Shown: piece by piece, positions 55,199-63,899 of the stretch
How the letters are laid out: every line of letters starts with the position of its first letter
How positions within the stretch are numbered: position 1 is the first letter of the stretch
From: CABZJG01 sp902512685
GTDB taxonomy: Bacteria > Pseudomonadota > Alphaproteobacteria > Rhodobacterales > Rhodobacteraceae
Length of the DNA stretch: 64,000 nucleotides
NCBI GenBank assembly: GCA_051201605.1
Contig: CP179201.1
Location: forward strand, 434,001-498,000
Direction of reading: 5' to 3'
Made by a program: the position numbers and the translations under genes
The notes under the pieces: model-generated
What the model was told of the DNA's origin: nothing
Databases searched by the model: none
Seen by the model: the letters and a program-made list of their open reading frames with translations, nothing else

Positions 55199-56173
55199 AT
55201 GCAGGGAACTGAATTAAGCCTAAAGTGGCTGGAAGTTTTTCAACGCACTGCGACCTTGGGCTCTGTGCGTGCGGTTGCCAAGGAAACCGGACTTTCCATT
55301 AGTACCGTGTCGCACCATTTGCGCAGTTTAGAAACCAAGCTGGGCGTCAATTTGCTTGATCATAAACGTCGACCGATGGTCTTAACCCCGGCAGGGCGCG
55401 AATTTTTGAAATATATTGAGCAGGCTTTGATGTTGATCCGCAAAGGTCAGGCCGAGGTCATGACCGGCAATGTCTATGAGGCGCGCATGCTCAGGCTTGG
55501 GCTGATAGAGGATTTTGACAATGAGATTGGTCCTGATCTGGCGGTGCGTTTGGCCAAGACTATGCCGCAATGCAACTTTACCCATCGCACCCGCTCCAGT
55601 CATGAAATCCTCGATTTGCTGCGTCGGCGAGCGATTGATATTGGAATCGCCAATGTGCCCATCGACGGGGCGCCCGATTTGCAGGAAACGCCTTTTCTGC
55701 GCGATCCATTTGTTCTAGCTCTGCCGGTCAATTGTCAACAAACACCTGCCGAACTGCTTGAAGGCTTAGGTCGCTTGCCGTTTTTGCGCTATGACGCAGG
55801 TCAGATTATCAGCCATCAGATCGAAACCCAGCTCAGGCGTTTAAAAATCAATCTGCCACGGCGGTTTGAAATCGAAAGCAATCAGACCTTAATGGCAATG
55901 ATTGCCGAAGGCGGGGGGTGGGCCATCACCACCCCGATGTGCTATATGCGCGCCAGTCGGTTCCATGCAAAGGTTAAGCTTTTTCCTTTCCCCAAAAAGG
56001 CGTTTGCACGGTCGATTTCAATATTTGCAACGCCAGAATGTGCCGTTAAATCACAGCAGCTCGTACAGGATATCGTGACGCGTTTGATTGAAAAACGCGC
56101 CTTGCAGCCTGCTTTCGCAATCATGCCTTGGCTTGAGGGTCATTTCGGATTTGTCTCGCAGGCAAAACCCTAA
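55199..56173 (+). CDS. LysR-family transcriptional regulator
   Basis: A 324-residue regulator with an N-terminal winged helix (LKWLEVFQRTATLGSVRAVA, about 8-27; SISTVSHHLRSLETKLGVNL, about 33; LTPAGREFLKYIEQAL) and a co-inducer domain from about residue 90. ATG 55199 follows GGGAAAAC; ATG 55187 is also possible. It lies tail-to-tail with the MttB gene (stop codons overlap). The divergent MttB and FAD/GcvT genes beyond it are likely targets, with a methylated amine as a possible inducer. That is inference from position. Confidence 0.88.
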   Translation: MQGTELSLKWLEVFQRTATLGSVRAVAKETGLSISTVSHHLRSLETKLGVNLLDHKRRPMVLTPAGREFLKYIEQALMLIRKGQAEVMTGNVYEARMLRLGLIEDFDNEIGPDLAVRLAKTMPQCNFTHRTRSSHEILDLLRRRAIDIGIANVPIDGAPDLQETPFLRDPFVLALPVNCQQTPAELLEGLGRLPFLRYDAGQIISHQIETQLRRLKINLPRRFEIESNQTLMAMIAEGGGWAITTPMCYMRASRFHAKVKLFPFPKKAFARSISIFATPECAVKSQQLVQDIVTRLIEKRALQPAFAIMPWLEGHFGFVSQAKP

Positions 56174-57699
56174 CTCAGGATTTTAAACTGCGCTCGGATT
56201 TGGTGGTCCTGCTGCGAGGACAGATACTTGGGGTGATGACTGTCCAAAATGTCTTTAGCACGTGATTTTGCAATTTCCCATGCATCGGGCGCGCCGCTGG
56301 CCTGCCAGGTGCGCGGCTCATCGCGATTGGCGAGCGAGGGGTAAAAATAATCGCGCTCCATGGCAGCGAGTGTATGCGCGCCGCCTAAAAAGTGGCCTTC
56401 CTCAAGCACCGCTTCACAAATCGCATCAAACCCAAGGTTTTCTGGGCTGACTTCGATGCCCCGCAAAGCGCGGTAGATGTTGGAATGCATTTCGTCATCC
56501 AGCACAAAGCCTTCAAAGCTAGCCCCAAGCAGCGAGGCAGTCATCCCAGAACTTTCATAAATCAAGTTGCCCCCGGCCAACGCTGTTGCCATTGCAGTGA
56601 TGCCTTTTTCTGCGCCATATTGCGCGTCGATGGCTTTGCTGTCGGTCATCGAAGAGGCCACCCCCGAGGGCAGGCCAAGCCAGTTGGACACTTGCGCCGA
56701 GGCGGCATTTAGCACAGCCGATTCTCCGCTGCCGCCGGAAAAGGCGCCGGTGCGAAGATCAATCACCAGTGGCCAGTTGGAAAATATCATCGGATGGCCC
56801 GGCTTGATGGCATGCACCATCACCAAACTGGCCAGGGTTTCGGCCAGTGATTGCGCCAGAAATCCGGCCAATGTGGCCGGAGCTGTGGCCCCCGCCTGCG
56901 CTGCAGTTATGCACGAAATTGGAATGTTATGGGCGATGCAGCCAAACACCACATCCACCGCGTCCTCGGCAAATCGCATGGGCGAGATAACGGGGCTAAT
57001 ATGCGCCTTTAAAAACGGCCGCTTGGAAAAGGCGCCTTCACCGCCCGCTGCAATATCCAAAATCTGAACAATTGGCGCAATATGTTCGGCTAGTGTAAAG
57101 GCGGTGGCCACGGGTTTGGTGGTGTTTTTTATCAGCGCATAGGCCGTGTTTACATCCAGATCTAAATTATCCACAACATCGGTTGCAATGCAGCAGCGCG
57201 TAAACCAGCTGACATTGGCCAGGCTGTCCTGCAAACGGGTAAAATCATGCAGGTCTTTGAGCGTTGAGGGGCGATATAGCCCGCTGTCCATATCCAAGGT
57301 TTGCACCGCAGCGCCGCCGGTTCCAAAGTATACCTTTTGGCCGCCAACTTCGATTGAGCGGTCTTCATCACGTCCATGCAGAACAAATTTTTTCGCCGCG
57401 CGATCAATAGCCTCTTCAACCAGCGCAGGGGGAAATACAATCCGTCCGCGCCCAGTGTCTTCAGCACCTGCAGCCAAGAGTTTTTCAGACAAATTCTTTG
57501 GAACCTCGCTCATTCCAAGCTCGGCCAGAAGCCGCAAGGATGTCTGGTAAATGTCCTCAATGTTGCGCTCTGACAAAGTACGGTAGGCGCCGCCAATTTG
57601 CCCAGGTGGGCAGGGGTCTGTGACGGGCTTTGCAGCGCGCTGGGCAAGCCGTTCGCGCCGTCCGCCGCGTTTTGGTTTTGGTTTCTGTGTAGGTGTCAT
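56170..57699 (-). CDS. MttB-family (trimethylamine methyltransferase-like) protein, no pyrrolysine
   Basis: A 509-residue MttB-superfamily protein. The basic start PKPKRGGRRERLAQRAAKP is followed by a barrel with GGAAVQTLDMDSGLYRPSTL (about 127), ITAAQAGATAPATLAGFLAQ (about 265, where pyrrolysine-type enzymes differ) and EEGHFLGGAHTLAAMERDYF (about 453). There is no in-frame stop, so no pyrrolysine. It shares only modest similarity with the copy at 6699, so each probably has its own amine substrate. It is divergent from a FAD/GcvT gene, which suggests successive demethylation steps. Confidence 0.86.
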   Translation of the reverse strand: MTPTQKPKPKRGGRRERLAQRAAKPVTDPCPPGQIGGAYRTLSERNIEDIYQTSLRLLAELGMSEVPKNLSEKLLAAGAEDTGRGRIVFPPALVEEAIDRAAKKFVLHGRDEDRSIEVGGQKVYFGTGGAAVQTLDMDSGLYRPSTLKDLHDFTRLQDSLANVSWFTRCCIATDVVDNLDLDVNTAYALIKNTTKPVATAFTLAEHIAPIVQILDIAAGGEGAFSKRPFLKAHISPVISPMRFAEDAVDVVFGCIAHNIPISCITAAQAGATAPATLAGFLAQSLAETLASLVMVHAIKPGHPMIFSNWPLVIDLRTGAFSGGSGESAVLNAASAQVSNWLGLPSGVASSMTDSKAIDAQYGAEKGITAMATALAGGNLIYESSGMTASLLGASFEGFVLDDEMHSNIYRALRGIEVSPENLGFDAICEAVLEEGHFLGGAHTLAAMERDYFYPSLANRDEPRTWQASGAPDAWEIAKSRAKDILDSHHPKYLSSQQDHQIRAQFKILS

Positions 57700-57785
57700 C
57701 GATATCCTATGAATGATGCCCTTTGTGCGCTGACTAAACGGGGTCTGGGCCTGCGTTCACAAGCGAAGAGCCCATAAAGGGAAAA

Positions 57786-57800
57786 AATAGTAACACTATT
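57786..57800. repeat. Inverted repeat in MttB / FAD-GcvT divergent spacer (site 1)
   Basis: AATAGT-AAC-ACTATT, two perfect 6-base arms with a 3-base gap. It lies 91 bases before the FAD/GcvT start and 87 bases before the MttB start, in the centre of the divergent promoter region. Possible LysR or other regulator site. Confidence 0.5.
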
Positions 57801-57815
57801 TCTAATTTTTAGAAA
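57799..57815. repeat. Inverted repeat in MttB / FAD-GcvT divergent spacer (site 2)
   Basis: TTTCTAA-TTT-TTAGAAA, two perfect 7-base arms, starting directly after site 1. LysR-type sites are often AT-rich interrupted palindromes of the T-N11-A form, so this is a candidate binding site for the nearby LysR protein, but the assignment is unproven. Confidence 0.5.
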
Positions 57816-57890
57816 TTACACGGCTTGAGTTGACCTTAGGCAGCGATTTTTGTGCAGCGTGCTAAAAGAAGATAATCGGGAGAGTGTGTG

Positions 57891-60326
57891 ATGAAATCAA
57901 GAACCAAAGTGGTGGTCATTGGCGGCGGCATTGCCGGGTGCTCTGCGCTCTATCATCTGACGCAAGAGGGCTGGAGCGATGTTGTTTTGCTCGAGCGCAA
58001 TGAATTGACCAGCGGTACAACTTGGCATTCTGCCGCGCAGGTCACCAATTTTGGTATGAACCAGACCATGGTTGGGCTGAAGACCCATTCTATAAACCTC
58101 TATAAATCACTGGCTGAAGACCCCGATTATCCAATTAATTACCATCATGGGGACGGCGGTATCCGGCTGGCCAATACCGAAGCGCAAATGCAGGGGTATC
58201 GTCATTTTGCGTCGATGGCGAGGGGCATGGATGTACATTTTGAAGTGATTGACCCGGATGAATGCGCCCGCCGCCATCCGCTTATTTCAACCGATAATTT
58301 AGTTGGTGGGCTTTGGGACCCGCTGGATGGGGATATTGATCCTGCGCAGCTTTGTCAGGCGCTGGCGCGCCAGGCACGTAAAGCTGGCGCCGAGGTTTAT
58401 CGCAACACACCCGTGATCGGGCTGGTGCAGCATGTTGATGATACGTGGACGGTACAAACTGAAAAAGGCAATATAGATTGTGATATTGTCGTCAATGCCT
58501 GCGGGTATCGGGTCAACGAAGTGGGCGCGATGATGGGGGTACACCATCCGGTGATGTCGATCGAGCATCAATATTTCCTGACCGAAGAAATTCCAGCTAT
58601 TGCGGAAGCGGGCCACCGGATGCCGCTGCTGCGCTGCCCGATCAGCGATTATTATTGCCGTCAGGAAAAAAACGGCTTGCTCGTCGGGTTTTATGAGCAA
58701 GATTGCAAAACCTGGGGGATGGATGGAATTGATCCCCATTTTGTCAATGCGCTTTGCCCTGATGATCTTGATCGGGTCAGCGACGTGCTTGAGGGGGCTT
58801 TTGCGCGGATGCCTGCCTTGATGGAGGTTGGCATTCACACCGTGGTCAATGGGCCGATCACCTATACCATTGATGGCGCACCTTTGGTGGGGCCCATTCC
58901 GGGCAAACGCAATGCCTATTGCATTATCGGTCTGCGTGCGGGGCTTGGCGAAGGCGGGGGGCATGGCTGGCTTTTAGCCCAGCAGATCGTTCACGGTGAG
59001 GCCTGTTATGACACATGGGTTTTAGACCCGCGCCGCTTTACGGGTCATGCAAATGTGGAATTGACCGCTTTTAAAGCCATTGAGGATTACCAAAACGAAT
59101 TTCGGTTTCATTTCCCGCATGAGCACCGCCCTGCTGGCCGGCCGGCCAAAACCACACCACTCACCCCCGTGTTTGCTGCGGAAGGCGCTGAATTTACCGT
59201 GGTTAATGGCTGGGAAAGGGTGGATTACATTAAACCAACCGCTGATTTTCACCCCTCGCTTGAATTTGATTTTGACGAAACTTTTGATCTGGTCGCAGAT
59301 GAGGTCAAAAATCTAAGCCAGAATGTTGGTCTATGCGAAGTCAACGGCTTCAACCGATTTGAAATTACCGGCGCAGATCGGAATGCATTTCTGGACCGGA
59401 TGTTTTGTGGCCCTGTAACCAAACGCGTTGGCCGCGTGGGACTGGGCTATCTGCTGAACCACCATGGCATGATCAAAAGTGAGGCAACGGTTGCCAATCT
59501 GCCCGCATCAGACCGCGGACCAGCGCGGGTCTGGTACGGCTCTGCTGCGGCCAGTGAATTTCATGACATGGATTGGCTGCAATCCCATCTTGATCCAAGC
59601 CAAGATGTCCAGATCCGCAGCCTGACCAATGAGCAAACCATATTGGTTCTCGCCGGACCACGCGCTCGTGATGTGCTGTCGGCCTGCGCGCGGGGCGATT
59701 GGTCAAAAGACGCCTTTCCATGGCTTTCAGTGCGCGAGTGTTTTATTGGCATTGCGCCGGCCACGGTGATGGGGGTCAGCTTTTCAGGCGAACTGGCCTA
59801 TGAGATTCATCTGCCCAATGCATCGCTTTATGCGGCCTATTTGGCATTAACAAAAGCCGGAAAGGCCCATGGGATGAAGCTGTTTGGGGCCCGCGCGGTG
59901 GACTCGATGCGGATGGAGAAAGGGTTTTTGCACTGGAAATCAGATTTGCTCACCGAATTTGATCCTTTTGAAACCGGACTTGAGCGTTTTGTGAAACTGG
60001 ACAAACCCGACTTTATTGGCAAAGCGGCTTTGCAACAGCGCCATGCGGACGGCCCGTGCCGAAAGCTAGCGACATTGGAAATTTCATCGCGCGCAGCGCC
60101 CGCCCATGGCGGCGCATCATTGATGCAGGGGGATAGGGTGATCGGCACGGTAACTTCTGGTGAATGGGGGCACCGGGTGGGAAAGAACCTTGCCTATGCT
60201 TTTGTTGCCCCAGAGCACGCAGAAATCGGCCATAAGGCCGAGCTTGATTTATGCGGTGCACGCGTGAGCACCACGGTCATTGCCTTTAGCCCCTATGATC
60301 GCGGCCATTTTCGCATGCGCAGCTAG
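57891..60326 (+). CDS. FAD-dependent oxidoreductase / GcvT fusion (dimethylglycine or sarcosine dehydrogenase-like)
   Basis: An 811-residue protein. The FAD domain has VVVIGGGIAGCSALYHLTQE (about 6-25) and TSGTTWHSAAQVTNFG, keeping the WH of the covalent-FAD motif but with SAAQ instead of AAG after it. The GcvT domain has VMGVSFSGELAYEIHLPNA, SMRMEKGFLHWKSDLLTEF and LERFVKLDKPDFIGKAAL. It lies divergent from an MttB gene with a LysR regulator beyond. Start is ATG 57891 after CGGGAGAG; a GTG just before is less likely. It probably completes a demethylation route and feeds C1 units to tetrahydrofolate. Confidence 0.86.
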   Translation: MKSRTKVVVIGGGIAGCSALYHLTQEGWSDVVLLERNELTSGTTWHSAAQVTNFGMNQTMVGLKTHSINLYKSLAEDPDYPINYHHGDGGIRLANTEAQMQGYRHFASMARGMDVHFEVIDPDECARRHPLISTDNLVGGLWDPLDGDIDPAQLCQALARQARKAGAEVYRNTPVIGLVQHVDDTWTVQTEKGNIDCDIVVNACGYRVNEVGAMMGVHHPVMSIEHQYFLTEEIPAIAEAGHRMPLLRCPISDYYCRQEKNGLLVGFYEQDCKTWGMDGIDPHFVNALCPDDLDRVSDVLEGAFARMPALMEVGIHTVVNGPITYTIDGAPLVGPIPGKRNAYCIIGLRAGLGEGGGHGWLLAQQIVHGEACYDTWVLDPRRFTGHANVELTAFKAIEDYQNEFRFHFPHEHRPAGRPAKTTPLTPVFAAEGAEFTVVNGWERVDYIKPTADFHPSLEFDFDETFDLVADEVKNLSQNVGLCEVNGFNRFEITGADRNAFLDRMFCGPVTKRVGRVGLGYLLNHHGMIKSEATVANLPASDRGPARVWYGSAAASEFHDMDWLQSHLDPSQDVQIRSLTNEQTILVLAGPRARDVLSACARGDWSKDAFPWLSVRECFIGIAPATVMGVSFSGELAYEIHLPNASLYAAYLALTKAGKAHGMKLFGARAVDSMRMEKGFLHWKSDLLTEFDPFETGLERFVKLDKPDFIGKAALQQRHADGPCRKLATLEISSRAAPAHGGASLMQGDRVIGTVTSGEWGHRVGKNLAYAFVAPEHAEIGHKAELDLCGARVSTTVIAFSPYDRGHFRMRS

Positions 60327-60414
60327 CAAAAAGGCAATGCGCCCATGCCAGACCGGCTGACTTGCGATGTTTGGGGTTGTCGTTTAGCGTAGCTATGCGA
60401 TCAGGAGTGGGCAG

Positions 60415-60582
60415 ATGCAAGCGGTCAACTATGAAATTTTAAAGGGCAAAGACCCAGAGACCTTGGAAGAAAAGGTCAATGAAAAACTAAAACGTGGTTG
60501 GGTTTTGGTTGGTGGACCGTTTTCTGCGAAATATGATCTGCACCACTGGTTTTATCAGGCTGTGGCTTTGCCCATAATTTGA
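60415..60582 (+). CDS. DUF1737-like small protein
   Basis: A 55-residue frame with ATG at 60415 after CAGGAGTGGG. It has the DUF1737 pattern: YEILKGKDPETLEEKVNEKL followed by KRGWVLVGGPF and an aromatic end with FYQAVAL. Such proteins are short, usually cytosolic, and of unknown function. It was too short for an ordinary length cutoff but has good codon character and a strong ribosome site. Confidence 0.75.
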   Translation: MQAVNYEILKGKDPETLEEKVNEKLKRGWVLVGGPFSAKYDLHHWFYQAVALPII

Positions 60583-60649
60583 TACAAGCCTTCAAAGACA
60601 GCGATCGAGAGGCGCGCTGGTTTACCTGCAGCGACACAAACTCCTGATT

Positions 60650-61051
60650 TTAATTTCCAAGCTGCTGACGCAGCGCTTTAAATGTCTCCTCCATACGGTC
60701 AGACTGAGCACAATCAATACTCATGGTCATCCGCTCTTGCGCGATTTGTTTGGGGCCATCAAAGGTCACATCGGGATATTTTGGGTTAAGCTGAATTTGC
60801 AGACTGCTGCCATCAAAGGTACGCATACGTGCTTTGCTGTTGACGAACGGAACCCTTATCCCGGTCCCAAGGTCCATGACAACAAATGCGCTATCGGGAA
60901 CCTGACAGGAATTGACAAGCTCAACGATGGCGATCAGCGGCTCTTGGGGCGGATCAATCAGCGCCTTAATTCTGTCATGGGCTGAATATGATACAACCGC
61001 ACCCAAAATGGCTGATACAAGCGCGGTAAATATAAAGCCACCCAATTTCAT
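60650..61051 (-). CDS. Membrane-anchored hypothetical protein
   Basis: A 133-residue protein with one N-terminal membrane segment (GFIFTALVSAILGAVVSY) and a periplasmic part with two cysteines (NSCQVPD, SIDCAQSD) that could form a disulfide. No family is recognised. Start ATG 61051. It stands alone between the DUF1737-like gene and the GFA gene. Confidence 0.65.
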   Translation of the reverse strand: MKLGGFIFTALVSAILGAVVSYSAHDRIKALIDPPQEPLIAIVELVNSCQVPDSAFVVMDLGTGIRVPFVNSKARMRTFDGSSLQIQLNPKYPDVTFDGPKQIAQERMTMSIDCAQSDRMEETFKALRQQLGN

Positions 61052-61192
61052 CTAAGGTCCAGACCTATTGTGTCTCATCAACTCAATCATAGTTTGATTT
61101 TGCTCAAAAAAGAAGGGCGGGGGTCAAAATTGACCAAATAGGTAATGTAACCACGGCCCTTCATTACCGGCATTGTTTGACCGGTCGATAAT

Positions 61193-61603
61193 CTAACTTG
61201 TTACAACACGCTTGTCAAAGGCAGGAATGCCCTTGGCGATATGATGATAGGGTTGCTTGTCACAGGTAAAAATAGCAAGTTGCGGTGCGAAAAAGCTTTG
61301 ATCGTCAAACGTGCCGATCTTTACAATCATTAAATTTGGGTTTGTCGGGCTTTTGTTGCCAATGGCTGTTCCGCAGTTTGAACAGAAATGCCTTATCACG
61401 GGCGTTGCCAAATCACTGCGCGCAAAAGTTGCAATATTGCCCGCAGTGTATTGGAAATCATCCATGCAAAACACCGCGAAAACAGCTGGGTTGCCGCCAG
61501 TGATATATTGACACTCACGGCAATGGCATTGAGCGGTGACTTCCAAAGCGCCGTTAATTTCGTAGCGGATTTCTCCGCAATAGCATCCACCAGTGGCTTG
61601 CAT
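61193..61603 (-). CDS. GFA-family (glutathione-dependent formaldehyde-activating-like) zinc protein
   Basis: A 136-residue protein of the GFA/CENP-V family with zinc ligands GGCYCGEIRYEI (CxC, about 7-9), CHCRECQYITGG (about 26) and FCSNCGTAIGN (about 73). Members bind zinc; Gfa was proposed to join formaldehyde with glutathione, but most homologues are uncharacterised. A formaldehyde link would suit the demethylating enzymes of the window but is not shown. Confidence 0.87.
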   Translation of the reverse strand: MQATGGCYCGEIRYEINGALEVTAQCHCRECQYITGGNPAVFAVFCMDDFQYTAGNIATFARSDLATPVIRHFCSNCGTAIGNKSPTNPNLMIVKIGTFDDQSFFAPQLAIFTCDKQPYHHIAKGIPAFDKRVVTS

Positions 61604-61764
61604 TTTGTCCTCCTGTTCGCGTGAAGAGTTTCAGCACCATCTTTTAAGCCTATCGGTCAAAGAAAACCAAAAGCTGCTTGCTGATTAAATTAATGCGCAG
61701 TTTGCGAGCAACATCAGCCTCGGCCCGCTTGCCGCATTTTAAACCCATACCTGAATTGAAAAGC

Positions 61765-61839
61765 TGGTGCCACAGGGGAGGATTGAACTCCCGACCTCAC
61801 CCTTACCAAGGGTGCGCTCTACCACTGAGCTACTGCGGC
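61765..61839 (-). tRNA. tRNA-Thr(GGT)
   Basis: Reading the minus strand from 61839: acceptor arm GCCGCAG pairing with CTGTGGC, D-arm GCTCAGTGGTAGAGC, anticodon stem CACCC/GGGTG with loop TTGGTAA (anticodon GGT), T-arm GGGAGTTCAATCCTCCC, discriminator A and an encoded CCA (61767-61765). Cloverleaf pairing is complete. Confidence 0.95.
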
Positions 61840-61924
61840 ATCATTCGCAGGGTGATTAGACGGAAAACCGCCAATGCGCAAGAGCAATCTAGACCCTTTT
61901 CAACGGATGGTGTAACCTTTGCAC

Positions 61925-62083
61925 ATGACGGCAAAATCACAAAAACAAACCGAGCAGAAACCGCAAAAAACCCGTAAAGACCGGCTTAAACTGGCGCTTA
62001 AATCTAATATGGCCAAGCGCAAGGCACAGGCCAAGGCACGGGCGAATATGGCCAATACCAAAACCGAGGCAGAAAAGGACTAG
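61925..62083 (+). CDS. Short lysine-rich basic protein upstream of murA
   Basis: A 52-residue frame (ATG 61925, TAG at 62081-62083) with strongly basic content: KSQKQTEQKPQKTRKDRLKL, then NMAKRKAQAKARANMANT. Similar short basic proteins stand before murA in Rhodobacteraceae genomes, from memory. It ends 4 bases before murA, so they are probably cotranscribed. It could bind nucleic acid or be a ribosome-linked small protein; function unknown. Confidence 0.7.
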   Translation: MTAKSQKQTEQKPQKTRKDRLKLALKSNMAKRKAQAKARANMANTKTEAEKD

Positions 62084-62087
62084 GCAG

Positions 62088-63359
62088 ATGGACGCAATAT
62101 TGGTGACAGGCAACGGGGCGTTGTCGGGGCAGATTCCAATTGCCGGGGCAAAAAATGCCGCTCTGGCGTTGATGCCAGCCACGCTGCTGAGCGAAGAGCC
62201 GTTGACCCTGACCAATGCGCCGCGCCTATCGGACATTAAAACCATGTCGGATTTACTGCGTTCGCTCGGGACAGAAGTCACAAGCCTAAACGATGAACTG
62301 GTGATCGCCTTATCCTCGCAAAATCTTGATAATTTAACAGCGGATTATGACATCGTGCGCAAAATGCGGGCCTCTAATCTGGTACTTGGCCCGATGCTGG
62401 CGCGGGCGGGTGAGGCGGTTGTTTCCCTGCCGGGGGGCTGCGCAATCGGGGCGCGGCCAATGGATATTCACATCACGGCGCTTGAGGCGCTGGGCGCTAA
62501 AATTGATCTTAAAGACGGCTATCTGCATGCCCGTGCACCGGCCAAAGGGCTGATCGGCGCGCGCCATGAAATGCGCTTTGCCTCGGTTGGGGCGACCGAA
62601 AACTTTGTTATGGCGGCCACGCTGGCCAATGGAACATCGCAATTGGTCAACGCTGCTCGTGAGCCTGAAATTGTCGATTTGGTCGAATGCCTGCGCAAAA
62701 TGGGCGCCCAGATTGAAGGCGAAGGAAGTCCTGTTATTACCATCCAAGGGGTGGATCGGCTCCATGGCGCGACCCATCCGGTTGTTACCGACCGGATCGA
62801 ATTGGGCACTTATATGCTGGTTCCGGCGATCGCCGGCGGTGAGGTTGAATTGATCGGTGGCCGGATGAATTTGGTGACAGCTTTTTGTGAAAAACTGGAC
62901 GAAGCCGGCATTGACGTCAGTGAAACTGCAAACGGCTTGCGCGTGAAACGGCGCAATGGGGCGGTGACATCCGTGGATGTCAAAACCGAAGTGTTCCCCG
63001 GGTTTCCAACCGATCTGCAAGCCCAGATGATGGCGCTTATGTGCACAGCGCAGGGCACTTGCGCGCTGGAAGAAACGATTTTTGAAAATCGGTTTATGCA
63101 TGCCCCCGAATTGATGCGTATGGGGGCCAATATCGAAGTGCATGGCGGTACGGCGCATGTGAAGGGTGTAGAAAAGCTAAAGGGTGCGCCGGTGATGGCA
63201 ACCGATTTAAGGGCCTCTGTTTCGCTGATCCTAGCGGGTCTTGCCGCTGAAGGCGAAACCTTGGTGAGCCGTGTGTATCATCTGGACCGTGGCTATGAAA
63301 AGCTTGAGCAGAAACTGCAAGCGGTGGGCGCCAAAATCGAAAGGGTTGCAGGCAAATGA
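62088..63359 (+). CDS. murA: UDP-N-acetylglucosamine 1-carboxyvinyltransferase
   Basis: A 423-residue protein, full length for MurA, the first committed enzyme of peptidoglycan synthesis. Marks are IPIAGAKNAALALMPATLLS (about 16; Lys22-type substrate site), MRASNLVLGPMLARAGEAVV (about 93), the catalytic Cys in SLPGGCAIGARPMDIH (fosfomycin target, about 113-128) and TEVFPGFPTDLQAQMMAL (about 298). It overlaps the next gene by 4 bases. Confidence 0.97.
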   Translation: MDAILVTGNGALSGQIPIAGAKNAALALMPATLLSEEPLTLTNAPRLSDIKTMSDLLRSLGTEVTSLNDELVIALSSQNLDNLTADYDIVRKMRASNLVLGPMLARAGEAVVSLPGGCAIGARPMDIHITALEALGAKIDLKDGYLHARAPAKGLIGARHEMRFASVGATENFVMAATLANGTSQLVNAAREPEIVDLVECLRKMGAQIEGEGSPVITIQGVDRLHGATHPVVTDRIELGTYMLVPAIAGGEVELIGGRMNLVTAFCEKLDEAGIDVSETANGLRVKRRNGAVTSVDVKTEVFPGFPTDLQAQMMALMCTAQGTCALEETIFENRFMHAPELMRMGANIEVHGGTAHVKGVEKLKGAPVMATDLRASVSLILAGLAAEGETLVSRVYHLDRGYEKLEQKLQAVGAKIERVAGK

Positions 63360-63835
63360 CGACGGACGCCAAGTTCGAAGATGGCGGCGAGGCGCCGCTG
63401 AATATCGGGGCGCTGGACAGCGAAGACCTGACGGTGATTTCGGCTATGGTGCAAGATGCGGTTTTGCCGATCGGTGAAATCAGCTGGCAAGCAAATCAGC
63501 GCCGTCTTGCGCTGCTGATCAACCGCTTTCGCTGGGAAGATAAAACCAATGCCGAACGGCAGGGCAGGCCGGTTGAGCGTGTGCAATCCTTGCTGGCTTT
63601 TGACACTGTGCTCTCTGTTGCCTCGCAGGGGCTTGACCGAAGTCAAAAGGATCTGGTGCTTTCGGTGCTGTCAATCACCATGGAAAATGCTGAGAACGGG
63701 GATTGCTATTTAACCGTAACCTTGGCCGGTGATGGTGCACTTCGCATCCGGGTCGAAGCGGTCGAGGTGCACCTGCGTGATGTCACGCGGCCCTATGCCG
63801 CCCCCTCGCGTAAATCCCCACATCATCCTGACTAA
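63356..63835 (+). CDS. DUF2948 family protein
   Basis: A 159-residue protein with ALDSEDLTVISAMVQDAVLP (about 19), FRWEDKTNAERQGRPVERVQ (about 58) and a C-terminal LRIRVEAVEVHLRDVTRPYA. These match DUF2948, conserved between murA and hisD in Rhodobacteraceae. Function unknown; its overlap with murA by 4 bases suggests coupled translation. Confidence 0.88.
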   Translation: MTTDAKFEDGGEAPLNIGALDSEDLTVISAMVQDAVLPIGEISWQANQRRLALLINRFRWEDKTNAERQGRPVERVQSLLAFDTVLSVASQGLDRSQKDLVLSVLSITMENAENGDCYLTVTLAGDGALRIRVEAVEVHLRDVTRPYAAPSRKSPHHPD

Positions 63836-63899
63836 AGTGCGGGGGACTTGAGCCCAAGCGCGTTCGGGGCTATGTCCAGCGCAACTATCGGAGAACAGC

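Noticed and set aside
56170..57699. Possible pyrrolysine in MttB proteins
   Set aside because: Neither MttB gene has an in-frame TAG, so pyrrolysine decoding is not needed.
48004..60326. Glu instead of Asp near the folate-domain start in two of the FAD/GcvT proteins
   Set aside because: The animal dimethylglycine dehydrogenases I recall also have Glu there, so it is normal variation of the family and not an inactive domain.
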